From Bacteroidota bacterium (GTDB taxonomy: Bacteria > Bacteroidota > Bacteroidia > Chitinophagales > Chitinophagaceae): a stretch of 38,621 bases of DNA. The notes beneath the pieces were generated by a model. It saw nothing but the letters and a program-made list of their open reading frames with translations. It searched no databases and was not told the DNA's origin. Shown piece by piece: positions 1 to 7,699 of this stretch (position 1 is the first letter of the stretch; each line of letters opens with the position of its first letter). The translations under genes and the position numbers were made by a program. Location of the stretch: assembly GCA_947476825.1 (NCBI GenBank), contig CANJRV010000022.1, positions 1-38,621 on the forward strand. The letters run 5' to 3'.

Positions 1-77
1 ATCCCCATCGACAAATCTAGACTCGATTTGAAACTAGTATAGGCTTTATTGCCTTCATTTCTTTCTTCTATTTCCAA
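1..77 (-). CDS. Possible start of a small hypothetical protein (partial)
   Basis: Downstream of the topA stop, the minus strand stays open to the window edge in the same frame. A TTG at 77-75 could start a peptide beginning MEIEERNEGNKAYTSFKSSL and then LDLSMG. No in-frame ATG is present, so the start is a guess. The text vaguely resembles the cytoplasmic head of small Bacteroidota membrane proteins, but too little is visible to name it. If real, it would be cotranscribed with topA, about 9 nt after its stop. Confidence 0.3.
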   Translation of the reverse strand, partial: MEIEERNEGNKAYTSFKSSLDLSMG

Positions 78-86
78 CCTTAGAAT

Positions 87-2732
87 TTAATAATTATCAT
101 TCTGTGCTTTCATTTGTCGCTCAGCTCTTTTTTGTGCCGCCGATTTAACAGGCGCCTTTTTGCTTGTGCCTGTAGCGCTTGCAGAACTTGCTTTTTTAGT
201 TGCTGATTTTTTTGTAGTAGAAGCACTTCTTGTACTTGCTTTTTTCACAAATGCATTCGGCACTTGGGTCTCTACCATTTTTTTCACTTCTTCCAAAGTC
301 AACAATGCTGCCTCTTCACTGGTATATTTTTTACCAATCAATTTCAACATTTTTTTATTCCACTTAATAAATGGTCCCCATCGTCCATTCTCCACAGAAA
401 TATTTTCTTCCGGAAATTGGAGGATATAACGTTGCGATTCCTTTTCTACTTTTTTCTCAATCAATTCCGCGCATTCCTTTTCATTAATAGTTTCAAAAAA
501 ATAAGCTCTTGGTATATTAATAAAAAGTCCATCCCATTTGATAAATGGTCCAAAACGTCCTTTGCCTTTGGTAATGGGTTTATCCTGATAATAACCAATT
601 GGCGCATCGCCTTCCTGTTTATCTTTAATAACTTCTATAGCTCTTTCCATAGTTACACTCAATGGTTCTTCTCCTTTTTCAAGTGAAACAAATTGCTCGC
701 CATATTTTACATAAGGTCCAAATCGACCAATGTTCACACTCACTTCTTTACCTTCATAATCGCCTAAAACCAATGGCAATTTAAAAAGTTCTAATGCCTC
801 TTGTAATGTTATGGTTTCAATACTTTGTGTGTTGCGTAAGGTTGCAAATCTTGGTTTCTCTTCCTCTTCCGAATTGCCCATTTGTATCATTGGACCAAAC
901 TTACCAATTCGCGCAAAGACTCTTTTGCCCGTTTCGGGATGAACACCCAAATCACGCTCTCCACTTGCACGTTCCGCTGTATCCATGGTGGTATTTACCA
1001 ACTCATGAAAAGGTGTATAGAAAGCACCCAACATGTTGCTCCATTCTTTTTTTCCATTTGCGATTTCATCAAATTCACCTTCAATTTTTGCGGTAAATTT
1101 ATAATCCATCACTTGCTCAAAATGCTGCTTCAAAAAATCTGTAACCACCATACCTAAATCCGTTGGAAACATTTTATTTTTTTCAGCACCTGTATTTTCT
1201 TCGAGTACCTTTTCATGTATTTCTGTACCTTCTAAAGATAAGACTACATATTTTCGACGGATGCCATCTTTATCTTTTCTAATTACATAGTTTCTATTCT
1301 GTATGGTACTAATCGTAGGTGCATAAGTGGATGGTCTTCCTATTCCTAATTCCTCTAATTTTTTTACCAAAGAAGCCTCTGTGTATCTTGGTAGTGGACG
1401 CGAAAAACGTTCAATCGCTTGCATGCTTACGATGTCCAAACTTTGTCCTACTCGTAATAAAGGCAGCATTCCTTCTTCATTCTCCTCTTCATTTTCTTCG
1501 TCATCCTTGCCTTCCATATACAATTTCAAAAAGCCATCAAATTTCAAAACTTCACCGCTCGCTGTTAGCTTTTCTTGTTGTGTGGAAATACCAATTTTAG
1601 CAACTGTTTTTTCTAATTCCGCATCCGACATTTGAGATGCCATGGTGCGTTTCCAAATCAAATCATACAAACGTTGCATATCCCAATCTGCTACTTCACG
1701 AGTTGCCATATTGGTTGGACGTATTGCCTCATGCGCTTCTTGGGCACTTTCATTTTTATTTTTATACACCCGGTGCTTGTGGTATTTTTCACCGTAGTTC
1801 TTAATAATTTCTTCTTGAATATTTTGTAAAGCGGTTTCGGATAAACTTACTGCATCCGTTCTCATATACGTGATACTACCACTTTCGTATAATTTTTGTG
1901 CAATTTGCATGGTTCGCGAAACAGAGTATCCCAATTTGCGACTTGCTTCTTGTTGTAAAGTAGAAGTAGTGAATGGAGCCGACGGCGATTTCTTACCAGG
2001 CTTTACTTGTATATCATCAACCTTGTAGGATGCACCAATACAATTTTGTAGAAAATGATTTGCGCCTTTGCTATCGGCAATTCTATCTGCATATTCTGCC
2101 TTGAACGAAACTGCTTTATTGTTGATATCATTGGCATTAAATTGCGCTTCTAACTTAAAGGTACTTTGTGCATTAAATGCATTTATCTCTCGTTCTCTTT
2201 CTACGATTAATCGAACAGCAACTGATTGTACTCGCCCAGCAGATAAAGAATTGCTGCGATTAATTTTTCGCCATAAAACAGGTGACAATTCAAAACCAAC
2301 TATACGATCTAATATTCGACGTGCTTGCTGTGCATTTACCAAATCCATATTCACTAAACGAGGATTTGCAACTGCCTTCAAAATGGCAGGCTTGGTAATC
2401 TCATGAAACACTATTCGCTTCGTGCTACTTGGATCTAAATGAAGCACTTCGCACAAATGCCACGAAATGGCTTCTCCCTCACGGTCCTCATCCGTTGCTA
2501 GCCAAACTTCTGCATTTTTTGCCAATTGTTTTAATTCATTTACAACCTTCGTTTTATCGTCCGAAATCTTATAAGATGGCTTAAAATGATTCGCAACATC
2601 AATCCCCATTGCATCTTTTTCCAAGTCACGAATATGACCAAAACAAGACTTCACTTGAAAGTCAGAACCGAGTATTTTCTCTATCGTCTTCGCTTTAGCG
2701 GGGGACTCCACAATCAATAAATTCTTTGCCAT
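87..2732 (-). CDS. topA: DNA topoisomerase I (type IA)
   Basis: This enzyme relaxes negatively supercoiled DNA by transient single-strand cleavage through a 5'-phosphotyrosine. The 881-aa protein opens with a Toprim domain (LLIVESPAKAKTIEKIL at residues 5-21, acidic DEDREGE near 81-87). The catalytic tyrosine is Tyr289 in ITYMRTD. The C-terminal third carries four repeats centred on GKFGP, GRFGP, GKGRFGP and GRWGP, the topoisomerase C-terminal repeat type usual in Bacteroidota, and then a Lys/Ala/Ser-rich tail of about 45 residues. The reading frame extends 41 codons upstream, but I place the start at the ATG at 2732: the family's conserved N-terminus begins there and a promoter-like sequence lies about 31 nt upstream, inside the longer frame. 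Length and motif order look complete. Confidence 0.97.
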   Translation of the reverse strand: MAKNLLIVESPAKAKTIEKILGSDFQVKSCFGHIRDLEKDAMGIDVANHFKPSYKISDDKTKVVNELKQLAKNAEVWLATDEDREGEAISWHLCEVLHLDPSSTKRIVFHEITKPAILKAVANPRLVNMDLVNAQQARRILDRIVGFELSPVLWRKINRSNSLSAGRVQSVAVRLIVEREREINAFNAQSTFKLEAQFNANDINNKAVSFKAEYADRIADSKGANHFLQNCIGASYKVDDIQVKPGKKSPSAPFTTSTLQQEASRKLGYSVSRTMQIAQKLYESGSITYMRTDAVSLSETALQNIQEEIIKNYGEKYHKHRVYKNKNESAQEAHEAIRPTNMATREVADWDMQRLYDLIWKRTMASQMSDAELEKTVAKIGISTQQEKLTASGEVLKFDGFLKLYMEGKDDEENEEENEEGMLPLLRVGQSLDIVSMQAIERFSRPLPRYTEASLVKKLEELGIGRPSTYAPTISTIQNRNYVIRKDKDGIRRKYVVLSLEGTEIHEKVLEENTGAEKNKMFPTDLGMVVTDFLKQHFEQVMDYKFTAKIEGEFDEIANGKKEWSNMLGAFYTPFHELVNTTMDTAERASGERDLGVHPETGKRVFARIGKFGPMIQMGNSEEEEKPRFATLRNTQSIETITLQEALELFKLPLVLGDYEGKEVSVNIGRFGPYVKYGEQFVSLEKGEEPLSVTMERAIEVIKDKQEGDAPIGYYQDKPITKGKGRFGPFIKWDGLFINIPRAYFFETINEKECAELIEKKVEKESQRYILQFPEENISVENGRWGPFIKWNKKMLKLIGKKYTSEEAALLTLEEVKKMVETQVPNAFVKKASTRSASTTKKSATKKASSASATGTSKKAPVKSAAQKRAERQMKAQNDNY

Positions 2733-2763
2733 GCTTACCGTTTCTGGTTGTGTAAAATTTTTG

Positions 2764-2793
2764 CAAGTATAAAGTATTATTTTTAAATCCAAA
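2764..2793 (-). promoter_or_regulatory. Putative Bacteroidota-type promoter of topA
   Basis: Read on the minus strand, TTTG (2793-2790) is followed by 18 nt and then TATACTTG (2771-2764). This is one mismatch from the Bacteroidota -7 consensus TAnnTTTG, with usual spacing to the -33 TTTG. Transcription would start near 2757, about 25 nt before the chosen topA ATG. It is a motif match only. Confidence 0.45.
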
Positions 2794-2940
2794 TAATATG
2801 TGGAAAGTGCGGTATTCAATATATAAGCAGATACACCTGTAAAATACATGCACAAAACCTCATTTCTAATTGGTAAATGTTTAATGGTAAGGCTAAACTA
2901 AATACGTAATGAGCACATCATTTTGTAGGTTAGATCTATT

Positions 2941-3016
2941 GCGGCAACGATTGAGTGGAAATCCTTTTTTGCTTGCTTTGAAGCAAAAAAGATTGGAAGG
3001 AAAGCGTGTCTGCCGC
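2941..3016. repeat. Dispersed ~80-bp hairpin element, copy A
   Basis: The stretch is bounded by GCGGCA and its complement TGCCGC. It contains a central hairpin of TTTTTTGCTT and AAGCAAAAAA around a short loop, flanked by AGTGGAAATCC and GATTGGAAGGAAAGC. The reverse complement of 28279-28357 has the same order of parts, so the two are copies of one element in opposite orientations. It lies in the spacer between topA and the beta-helix gene and encodes nothing recognisable. Similar elements ending in a GGGGAACGCC-like sequence are, from memory, common in Bacteroidota intergenic regions. Confidence 0.7.
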
Positions 3017-3090
3017 CCAAAAATATGCTCATTCCATTTTTAGTATTGCGAATGGTAAATGCTTAATTGTAAATTGCAAATGCTCCCTAA

Positions 3091-3167
3091 CGACTTACGT
3101 CTTACGACTTATTACTTACGCCTTACGACTTATAACTAACGCCTTACCACTTTCAACTTATCACTTC
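3091..3167 (+). repeat. Heptamer array 1 (11 degenerate 7-bp units)
   Basis: Eleven consecutive 7-bp units in unbroken register, such as CGACTTA, CGTCTTA, CGACTTA, TTACTTA, CGCCTTA and CGACTTA, decaying toward TCACTTC at the 3' end. The array ends 18 bp before the beta-helix start codon. The same unit occurs in arrays at 20759, 24549 and 28087, all in this orientation. The open frame running through it, in line with the downstream gene, is a by-product of the repeat. Confidence 0.85.
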
Positions 3168-3173
3168 TTGAAT

Positions 3174-3181
3174 TACATTTG
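3174..3181 (+). promoter_or_regulatory. Putative -7 element of the beta-helix gene
   Basis: TACATTTG matches TAnnTTTG exactly and ends 4 nt before the ATG at 3186, so the transcript would be nearly leaderless. No convincing -33 TTTG is seen at the expected distance; the heptamer array occupies that region. Confidence 0.3.
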
Positions 3182-3185
3182 TAGG

Positions 3186-5072
3186 ATGAAATATATTTTA
3201 TTTTTGGGTGTACTCATGGCTTGCTGCGGCATCTCCAAGGCGGAAACTGCAAACTATAACGTACGTAAATTTGGGATTAGTCCTGAACAAGATCAAGTAC
3301 AAAATGTAAAAAGTTTAGACTCCTTAGTTGCTGCGGTTCTTAGTTCTGGCGGCGGTATCATCTATTTCCCAGCTGGCGATTATCGATTTGAATTCGGTAT
3401 GATGAACGCTTGTATCCACGTCATTGCCAAAGACAGTGTCAACATTACTTTCAAAGGAGATGGGTTGAATTCTAAACTGTTTATGGCAAATGATAATCCT
3501 ACTTTCAATTGGGAAATGTTTGCTATTTCTAACCAAGTCAATGATCCGAAATTAACTGTCATATTTGATAATCTTGATTTAATCGGCCCAAGTAATCCTG
3601 GTTATATTAAAGAGTTTAACCAGAGTACCTGCGCCATTCATATGAGCAATGGTAACGTAAAAACTGTGGTGAAGAATTGTAAGATTACCGGTAATTTTTA
3701 CAATGGCATTATTGCAACTGGATTAGGTCGGCAGTGGTTACAAATCGATGATACACAAATTGAATCTTTCGGTGCAATGGGTGCAAGCATGACAGGGGTT
3801 GGCGAAAAAACTTTTCATGCCAACAATACTACCTTTCTTCGCAATGGATTACTTGCCTCTGAATCGCAATCGGATCAAGAGTTTGGACAGTCCATTACCC
3901 TATCGCCACAAACGAATACAAAAATTACGGGTTGTTCTTTTTACAGAAATTACACGACTGCCATTCGCTTTGTAGGCAGTCCAGAATTAAGTCATGTCAA
4001 ATTTCCAGCAAATGAAGCGAACCGAACAAAATACCAAGAATTCGAAAATAATTTTTTTGATTCTACCGCCAACAACGCCATTGATTTAGGTTTTTATTAT
4101 ACCAAACCGATTGTAAGAAATAATACTTTTTTTAGTAGAGGTTATGCCATCAACTGCGTAAATAGTTGTTTAATAGAAGGTAATTTTTTCGGACGTTCTG
4201 TTTTGCGTGCTGTGTCTTGCAACAATATTTCTTCGGACATTGCGGATAAAGAAATTACGATTACTTTCAAAAATAATTCCATCAAATCATCCTCCGCATT
4301 TGGTGTCGATAATAATACTTTAATCCCTCTAAAAATAAATATCCAATCTTCTAAAAATGAATATCGTCCGGTGGATTTAGGTATGCAATTGGGGAATGGC
4401 ATTGTAGGAGACACCTCTATTATTCAATACCATTCAACAGATGATATTTTCGAATGTACTTACAATGGCATGTTGAATTTGGATTACAATACGCAAACAT
4501 GGTTTGATAATCCGACGGTTTATGGCGTACGTTTTATACAATGCACGCCCACAGCCAGTAAAGCAAGTTGCATGATAACGAAGATGCATTGTCCAAATAA
4601 CCAAGAAGCATCGCAAACCATTTACAATCCGAGTACCGAAATTGGATCACGCGATGTGAATATTACATTGAAAGAATGTTTGATCGCCTCTATCAATCCC
4701 ATGAAAATAGCCTGGTTGATGGAAAACGAAAATGGGGTTCATATTTATGCTCGAACTGCAGTTTGCAAAGACACGCTGAAAGCTGCTTTGAGTATGGATG
4801 AAAATATCAATATCAATTATAATCAATATTATATTCGAGGAACAGATTCCATTGCTTATATCGCTTTGTTTAATCAATTGAATGCAGATGAATCGTACAG
4901 TTGGCAACGATATTTTGAAGGTGAAATCATCTTCATTGCTGTAGATGGATTTACACTTGTTGGCGAAGGCAATATCAATATCAAAAAAAGTATTAGAATT
5001 AAAAAAGGGCAAAGAGTTAGAGTAAAATATGATAGAGGAATGAATAAATGGGAGTATGTAGTGGCGAAATAG
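3186..5072 (+). CDS. Secreted parallel beta-helix (pectate-lyase-like) protein
   Basis: The 628-aa protein begins with a typical signal peptide (MKYILFLGVLMACCGISKAE). The mature N-terminus has the NVRKFGI...GGGIIYFPAGDYRF pattern of the pectate-lyase superfamily right-handed beta-helix. Many short irregular strands rich in Asn and Gly follow (NNTTFLRNG, NNFFDSTANNAIDLG, EGNFFGRS), as expected for stacked helix turns. The C-terminus ends in a basic segment (IRIKKGQRVRVKYDRG) with no T9SS sorting signal, so export is probably by Sec alone. Substrate or catalytic activity cannot be told; a polysaccharide-binding or lyase role is only an analogy. I chose the ATG at 3186 over an in-frame start at 3006 because the longer version would translate the heptamer array before the signal peptide. 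Confidence 0.75.
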   Translation: MKYILFLGVLMACCGISKAETANYNVRKFGISPEQDQVQNVKSLDSLVAAVLSSGGGIIYFPAGDYRFEFGMMNACIHVIAKDSVNITFKGDGLNSKLFMANDNPTFNWEMFAISNQVNDPKLTVIFDNLDLIGPSNPGYIKEFNQSTCAIHMSNGNVKTVVKNCKITGNFYNGIIATGLGRQWLQIDDTQIESFGAMGASMTGVGEKTFHANNTTFLRNGLLASESQSDQEFGQSITLSPQTNTKITGCSFYRNYTTAIRFVGSPELSHVKFPANEANRTKYQEFENNFFDSTANNAIDLGFYYTKPIVRNNTFFSRGYAINCVNSCLIEGNFFGRSVLRAVSCNNISSDIADKEITITFKNNSIKSSSAFGVDNNTLIPLKINIQSSKNEYRPVDLGMQLGNGIVGDTSIIQYHSTDDIFECTYNGMLNLDYNTQTWFDNPTVYGVRFIQCTPTASKASCMITKMHCPNNQEASQTIYNPSTEIGSRDVNITLKECLIASINPMKIAWLMENENGVHIYARTAVCKDTLKAALSMDENININYNQYYIRGTDSIAYIALFNQLNADESYSWQRYFEGEIIFIAVDGFTLVGEGNINIKKSIRIKKGQRVRVKYDRGMNKWEYVVAK

Positions 5073-5261
5073 TTCATTTCAAAATCGATCTCAAAATGAA
5101 GTTCACTTTATTTTTTCAAGAAAAGAATGAAGGGAATTGAAAGCATATCTGATTATTCATTCAAGCATCTTACTAATCCCCTACATTCTACATAGCCATT
5201 GGGCATTAAATTTTATACCGATGTGAAATAATAGATAGACCATCTGTTATTCAATCGGCAT

Positions 5262-5320
5262 AATACCATCTAAGATTTCTAAAAAGCCCTTTGGTCTATT
5301 TTATAAATCAAGATGGTATT
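5262..5320. repeat. Inverted repeat overlapping the stop of the barrel gene
   Basis: AATACCATCT at 5262-5271 is complemented by AGATGGTATT at 5311-5320, and inner segments AGATTT and AAATC extend the pairing with a bulge. A second pair, TAGACCA near 5236 and TGGTCTA near 5301, interleaves with it, so the two stems exclude each other. The element fills the gap between two convergent genes and its right arm runs into the minus-strand stop codon. It may serve as a 3' end signal, although no clear U-tract follows. Confidence 0.45.
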
Positions 5321-6263
5321 ACAACAATTTTATTATGCCAATTCGAAGTCTTAAACCTGCATCATTTTGGTCACCGTTCATTCTTTGAACGATAGGCAGT
5401 GAAAGCGTTACAGGCAATGCCCATTTTCTATAGGAAAAGTTGGTACCCAAAGTTGCATAGCCTAAATAATAACCAGAATTCCTATCCACTTCCTCTCCTT
5501 CTTTTATATTATCTAACCATTCTCCATGATAACCAGCCATAAGCGTCCAACCTAATTCGATGTGTTTTTTGTTCGTGCTGCTGTCGCGCGCGCAATCTAG
5601 ATTTTCGCCCTTTAGACGATACATCCATGCTAGGTTTTGAACAGACAAACTTCCATAATAGTTTTTTTCAAAGCCTGCAGTAGTATGCTTATACAGTGCA
5701 TTTCCGTTCAGAGTAAGTTTATCCCAACGCTTAGAAAATAGTACGCCAGCCATTGGATCTACAGAACCTGAACCTAATACAACCGTTGTATTATCGAAAT
5801 TAGAATTCTTTTGAATACCTGTCGGAAGTTCAACTCCTGCTTGTAATGCTACATTTAAATTATTTTTACTGTACACATTATAGGTGCCTAAAAGAATAAG
5901 GTCACCCATTCCCTTGTCGTTACCATTGTCTGTATGTAAAAAAGTATAAGGCAGCAAAGCCGAAACGGTAATTTTATTGGAAATACCATAACGAAGCCCT
6001 ACAGAATAAAGCAGCATTGTCTTTAATGGCGTTTCCTCTTCTGTCATAGAGTCGGAAGATACTTGCTGCTCCTGCATGATTTTAATTGTTCTATATTCAG
6101 CATATCCTTCTAGTACAAATTGCTTTTTTTGGAGTGTTAAAATACCATTGTTATAATCGCCATTTGATGAGCCAGAGCATGCTCCAGCGCAACAGGCACA
6201 TTGACTGAAAGCCTGTGTTGTTGCTATTATTGCAACAAGAATGAATGAAATTTTTTTTAACAT
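5319..6263 (-). CDS. Outer-membrane beta-barrel, MetA-type transporter-like
   Basis: The 314-aa protein has a signal peptide (MLKKISFILVAIIATTQAFSQ). A striking cysteine cluster, CACCAGACSG, follows at the mature N-terminus. The rest is alternating amphipathic strands with features I associate with the phenol-degradation MetA-like porin family: LLPYTFLHTD, KGMGDLILLGTYNV and AGVELPTGIQ. The C-terminus LRIGIIKLL fits a final barrel strand. It lies 78 bp downstream of a small CCNGKC-motif protein on the same strand, so they are probably cotranscribed. The shared cysteine motifs suggest a metal- or thiol-related role, but this is inference. I cannot name the transported compound. Confidence 0.6.
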   Translation of the reverse strand: MLKKISFILVAIIATTQAFSQCACCAGACSGSSNGDYNNGILTLQKKQFVLEGYAEYRTIKIMQEQQVSSDSMTEEETPLKTMLLYSVGLRYGISNKITVSALLPYTFLHTDNGNDKGMGDLILLGTYNVYSKNNLNVALQAGVELPTGIQKNSNFDNTTVVLGSGSVDPMAGVLFSKRWDKLTLNGNALYKHTTAGFEKNYYGSLSVQNLAWMYRLKGENLDCARDSSTNKKHIELGWTLMAGYHGEWLDNIKEGEEVDRNSGYYLGYATLGTNFSYRKWALPVTLSLPIVQRMNGDQNDAGLRLRIGIIKLL

Positions 6264-6341
6264 TTTTATTTAAATTTATTTTAAGCATAAGAAATTCGGC
6301 TAAGCGTTTACACGGATAGCCATTGGATAAGTTTTTATAAA

Positions 6342-6749
6342 TTAAATAACTGGAGGCGGTCGAAATAAGGCGTTATGATAACCTGATAAAATATTTGAAC
6401 TTAGGTAGGTTGGTCTTGATTCTTTGCATGAAAACAAAGAATTTCCAATAGTCCAGCTATTATTTTGCGCGACAAATAAATCCATTGATTTCCATTTCAA
6501 AAATGCATTTGGCAACTTGCGCTTATCGGTTTCCGTATCATCTGCTTTTTTAAGCTGTTTGTTCAAGTAACATTTTCCGTTACAGCACATTTGTGGTTTG
6601 TTTTTGTTTTCACAAAAAGCTTCTGTAATATGAGCTTGATTTGCTTTCCAATATACAATGAAACCTGCTTTAAACATGGTTTGCCAAGTTAACATGAATA
6701 AAAGCAATATCGAAGCACACTGTTTCAAATCTTGTGCAATATTAGTCAT
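6342..6749 (-). CDS. Conserved small protein with CCNGKC motif
   Basis: The 135-aa protein has one hydrophobic segment at residues 12-32. Next come IVYWKANQAHITEAFCENK and MCCNGKCYLNKQLKKAD, and it ends in a proline-rich FRPPPVI. I recall a widespread, uncharacterised Bacteroidota family with this layout (hydrophobic N-terminus, CxNGKCYL box, C-terminal PP motif), often next to outer-membrane transport genes. Here it precedes the Cys-rich barrel protein. Three cysteines in the CCNGKC box plus one upstream could bind a metal or form disulfides outside the inner membrane. Function is unknown. Confidence 0.6.
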   Translation of the reverse strand: MTNIAQDLKQCASILLLFMLTWQTMFKAGFIVYWKANQAHITEAFCENKNKPQMCCNGKCYLNKQLKKADDTETDKRKLPNAFLKWKSMDLFVAQNNSWTIGNSLFSCKESRPTYLSSNILSGYHNALFRPPPVI

Positions 6750-6856
6750 TTATCAGAAGTCATAGCGCCATAGTTATATTAATATTTTTCAATCTATCCT
6801 TTGGTTTGCATTGCAGACAATTCTTACAAGCACCTTTATATTCCATACAATGATAT

Positions 6857-6864
6857 TATATTTG
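6857..6864 (+). promoter_or_regulatory. Putative -7 element of the nucleoside phosphorylase operon
   Basis: TATATTTG is a perfect TAnnTTTG match placed 4 nt before the ATG at 6869, the same geometry as at 3174-3181. No -33 TTTG is seen at the usual spacing. If used, the mRNA would be leaderless or nearly so. Confidence 0.3.
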
Positions 6865-6868
6865 CCCA

Positions 6869-7693
6869 ATGCAAAATGTAGACATCACCAAAGTAAACGA
6901 GACTGTCGCTTTCATTCAATCCATCGTCTCTGAAAAACCAAAGGTTGGAATTATACTCGGTAGTGGATTGGGTAGTTTAGTGAACGAATTAGAAGTGAGT
7001 CATTCATTACATTATGAAGACATTCCAAATTTTCCAGTGAGCACTGTAAAAGGTCATGGTGGAAAATTATTGTTCGGCAAATTAAATCAACAAGAGGTCA
7101 TCCTATTAAGTGGGCGCTTTCATTATTACGAAGGTTACTCCATGCAAGAAGTTACATTCCCTGTTCGCGTTATGCAACAATTGGGTGCTACTCTATTGAT
7201 GGTGAGCAATGCAGCAGGTGGGATGAACCGCAATTTTAAAGTAGGCGATTTGATGATCATCAACGACCATATCAATTTATTTCCGGAACATCCATTACGT
7301 GGTAGAAATGATGAAAGTATTGGACCTCGTTTCCCAGACATGACAGAACCTTATGCCTTGGATTTAATTGCTAAAGCAAAAGCCATTGCACAACAAAAAA
7401 ATATCCTTGTACATGAAGGTGTTTATATAGGTTTGCAAGGACCTACATTTGAAACCAAAGCAGAATATAAATGGTTGCACATCATAGGCGGAGATGCAGT
7501 AGGCATGAGCACTGTACCTGAAATAATTGTTGCCAAACATATGGGTATGCAAGTATTCGGCATGAGTGTAATTACTGACCTTGGCATCCGCGATGAAATG
7601 AACACTATCACCCATGAAGAAGTACTGGAAGCTGCGAATATTGCTGCACCAAAAATGGCTTTACTATTTAAGGAACTTGTAGGACAATATTAA
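6869..7693 (+). CDS. punA: Purine nucleoside phosphorylase
   Basis: This cytoplasmic salvage enzyme splits purine (deoxy)nucleosides with phosphate, giving free base and (deoxy)ribose 1-phosphate. The 274-aa protein matches the trimeric PNP class in length and motifs: GIILGSGLGS (phosphate loop) near the N-terminus, GHGGKLLFG, GRFHYYEGYSM, VSNAAGGMN, INDHINLF, GLQGPTFETKAEYK, and GGDAVGMSTVPEIIVAKHMG, which carries the Glu/Met base- and ribose-binding part. It leads a tight plus-strand run: the porin starts 6 nt after its stop and ung 11 nt after the porin. The divergent neighbour is the CCNGKC protein. The family call is secure; the symbol follows the common name for this class. Confidence 0.93.
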   Translation: MQNVDITKVNETVAFIQSIVSEKPKVGIILGSGLGSLVNELEVSHSLHYEDIPNFPVSTVKGHGGKLLFGKLNQQEVILLSGRFHYYEGYSMQEVTFPVRVMQQLGATLLMVSNAAGGMNRNFKVGDLMIINDHINLFPEHPLRGRNDESIGPRFPDMTEPYALDLIAKAKAIAQQKNILVHEGVYIGLQGPTFETKAEYKWLHIIGGDAVGMSTVPEIIVAKHMGMQVFGMSVITDLGIRDEMNTITHEEVLEAANIAAPKMALLFKELVGQY

Positions 7694-7699
7694 CCTTGA

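Noticed and set aside
2733-2855. 41-codon N-terminal extension of TopA
   Set aside because: The family N-terminus starts at 2732 and a promoter-like sequence lies inside the extension.
3006-3185. 60-codon N-terminal extension of the beta-helix protein
   Set aside because: It translates a dispersed repeat edge and heptamer array 1; a clear signal peptide starts at 3186.
4647-5012. 121-codon antisense frame in the beta-helix gene
   Set aside because: Shadow frame with no recognisable motif, fully covered by a supported gene.
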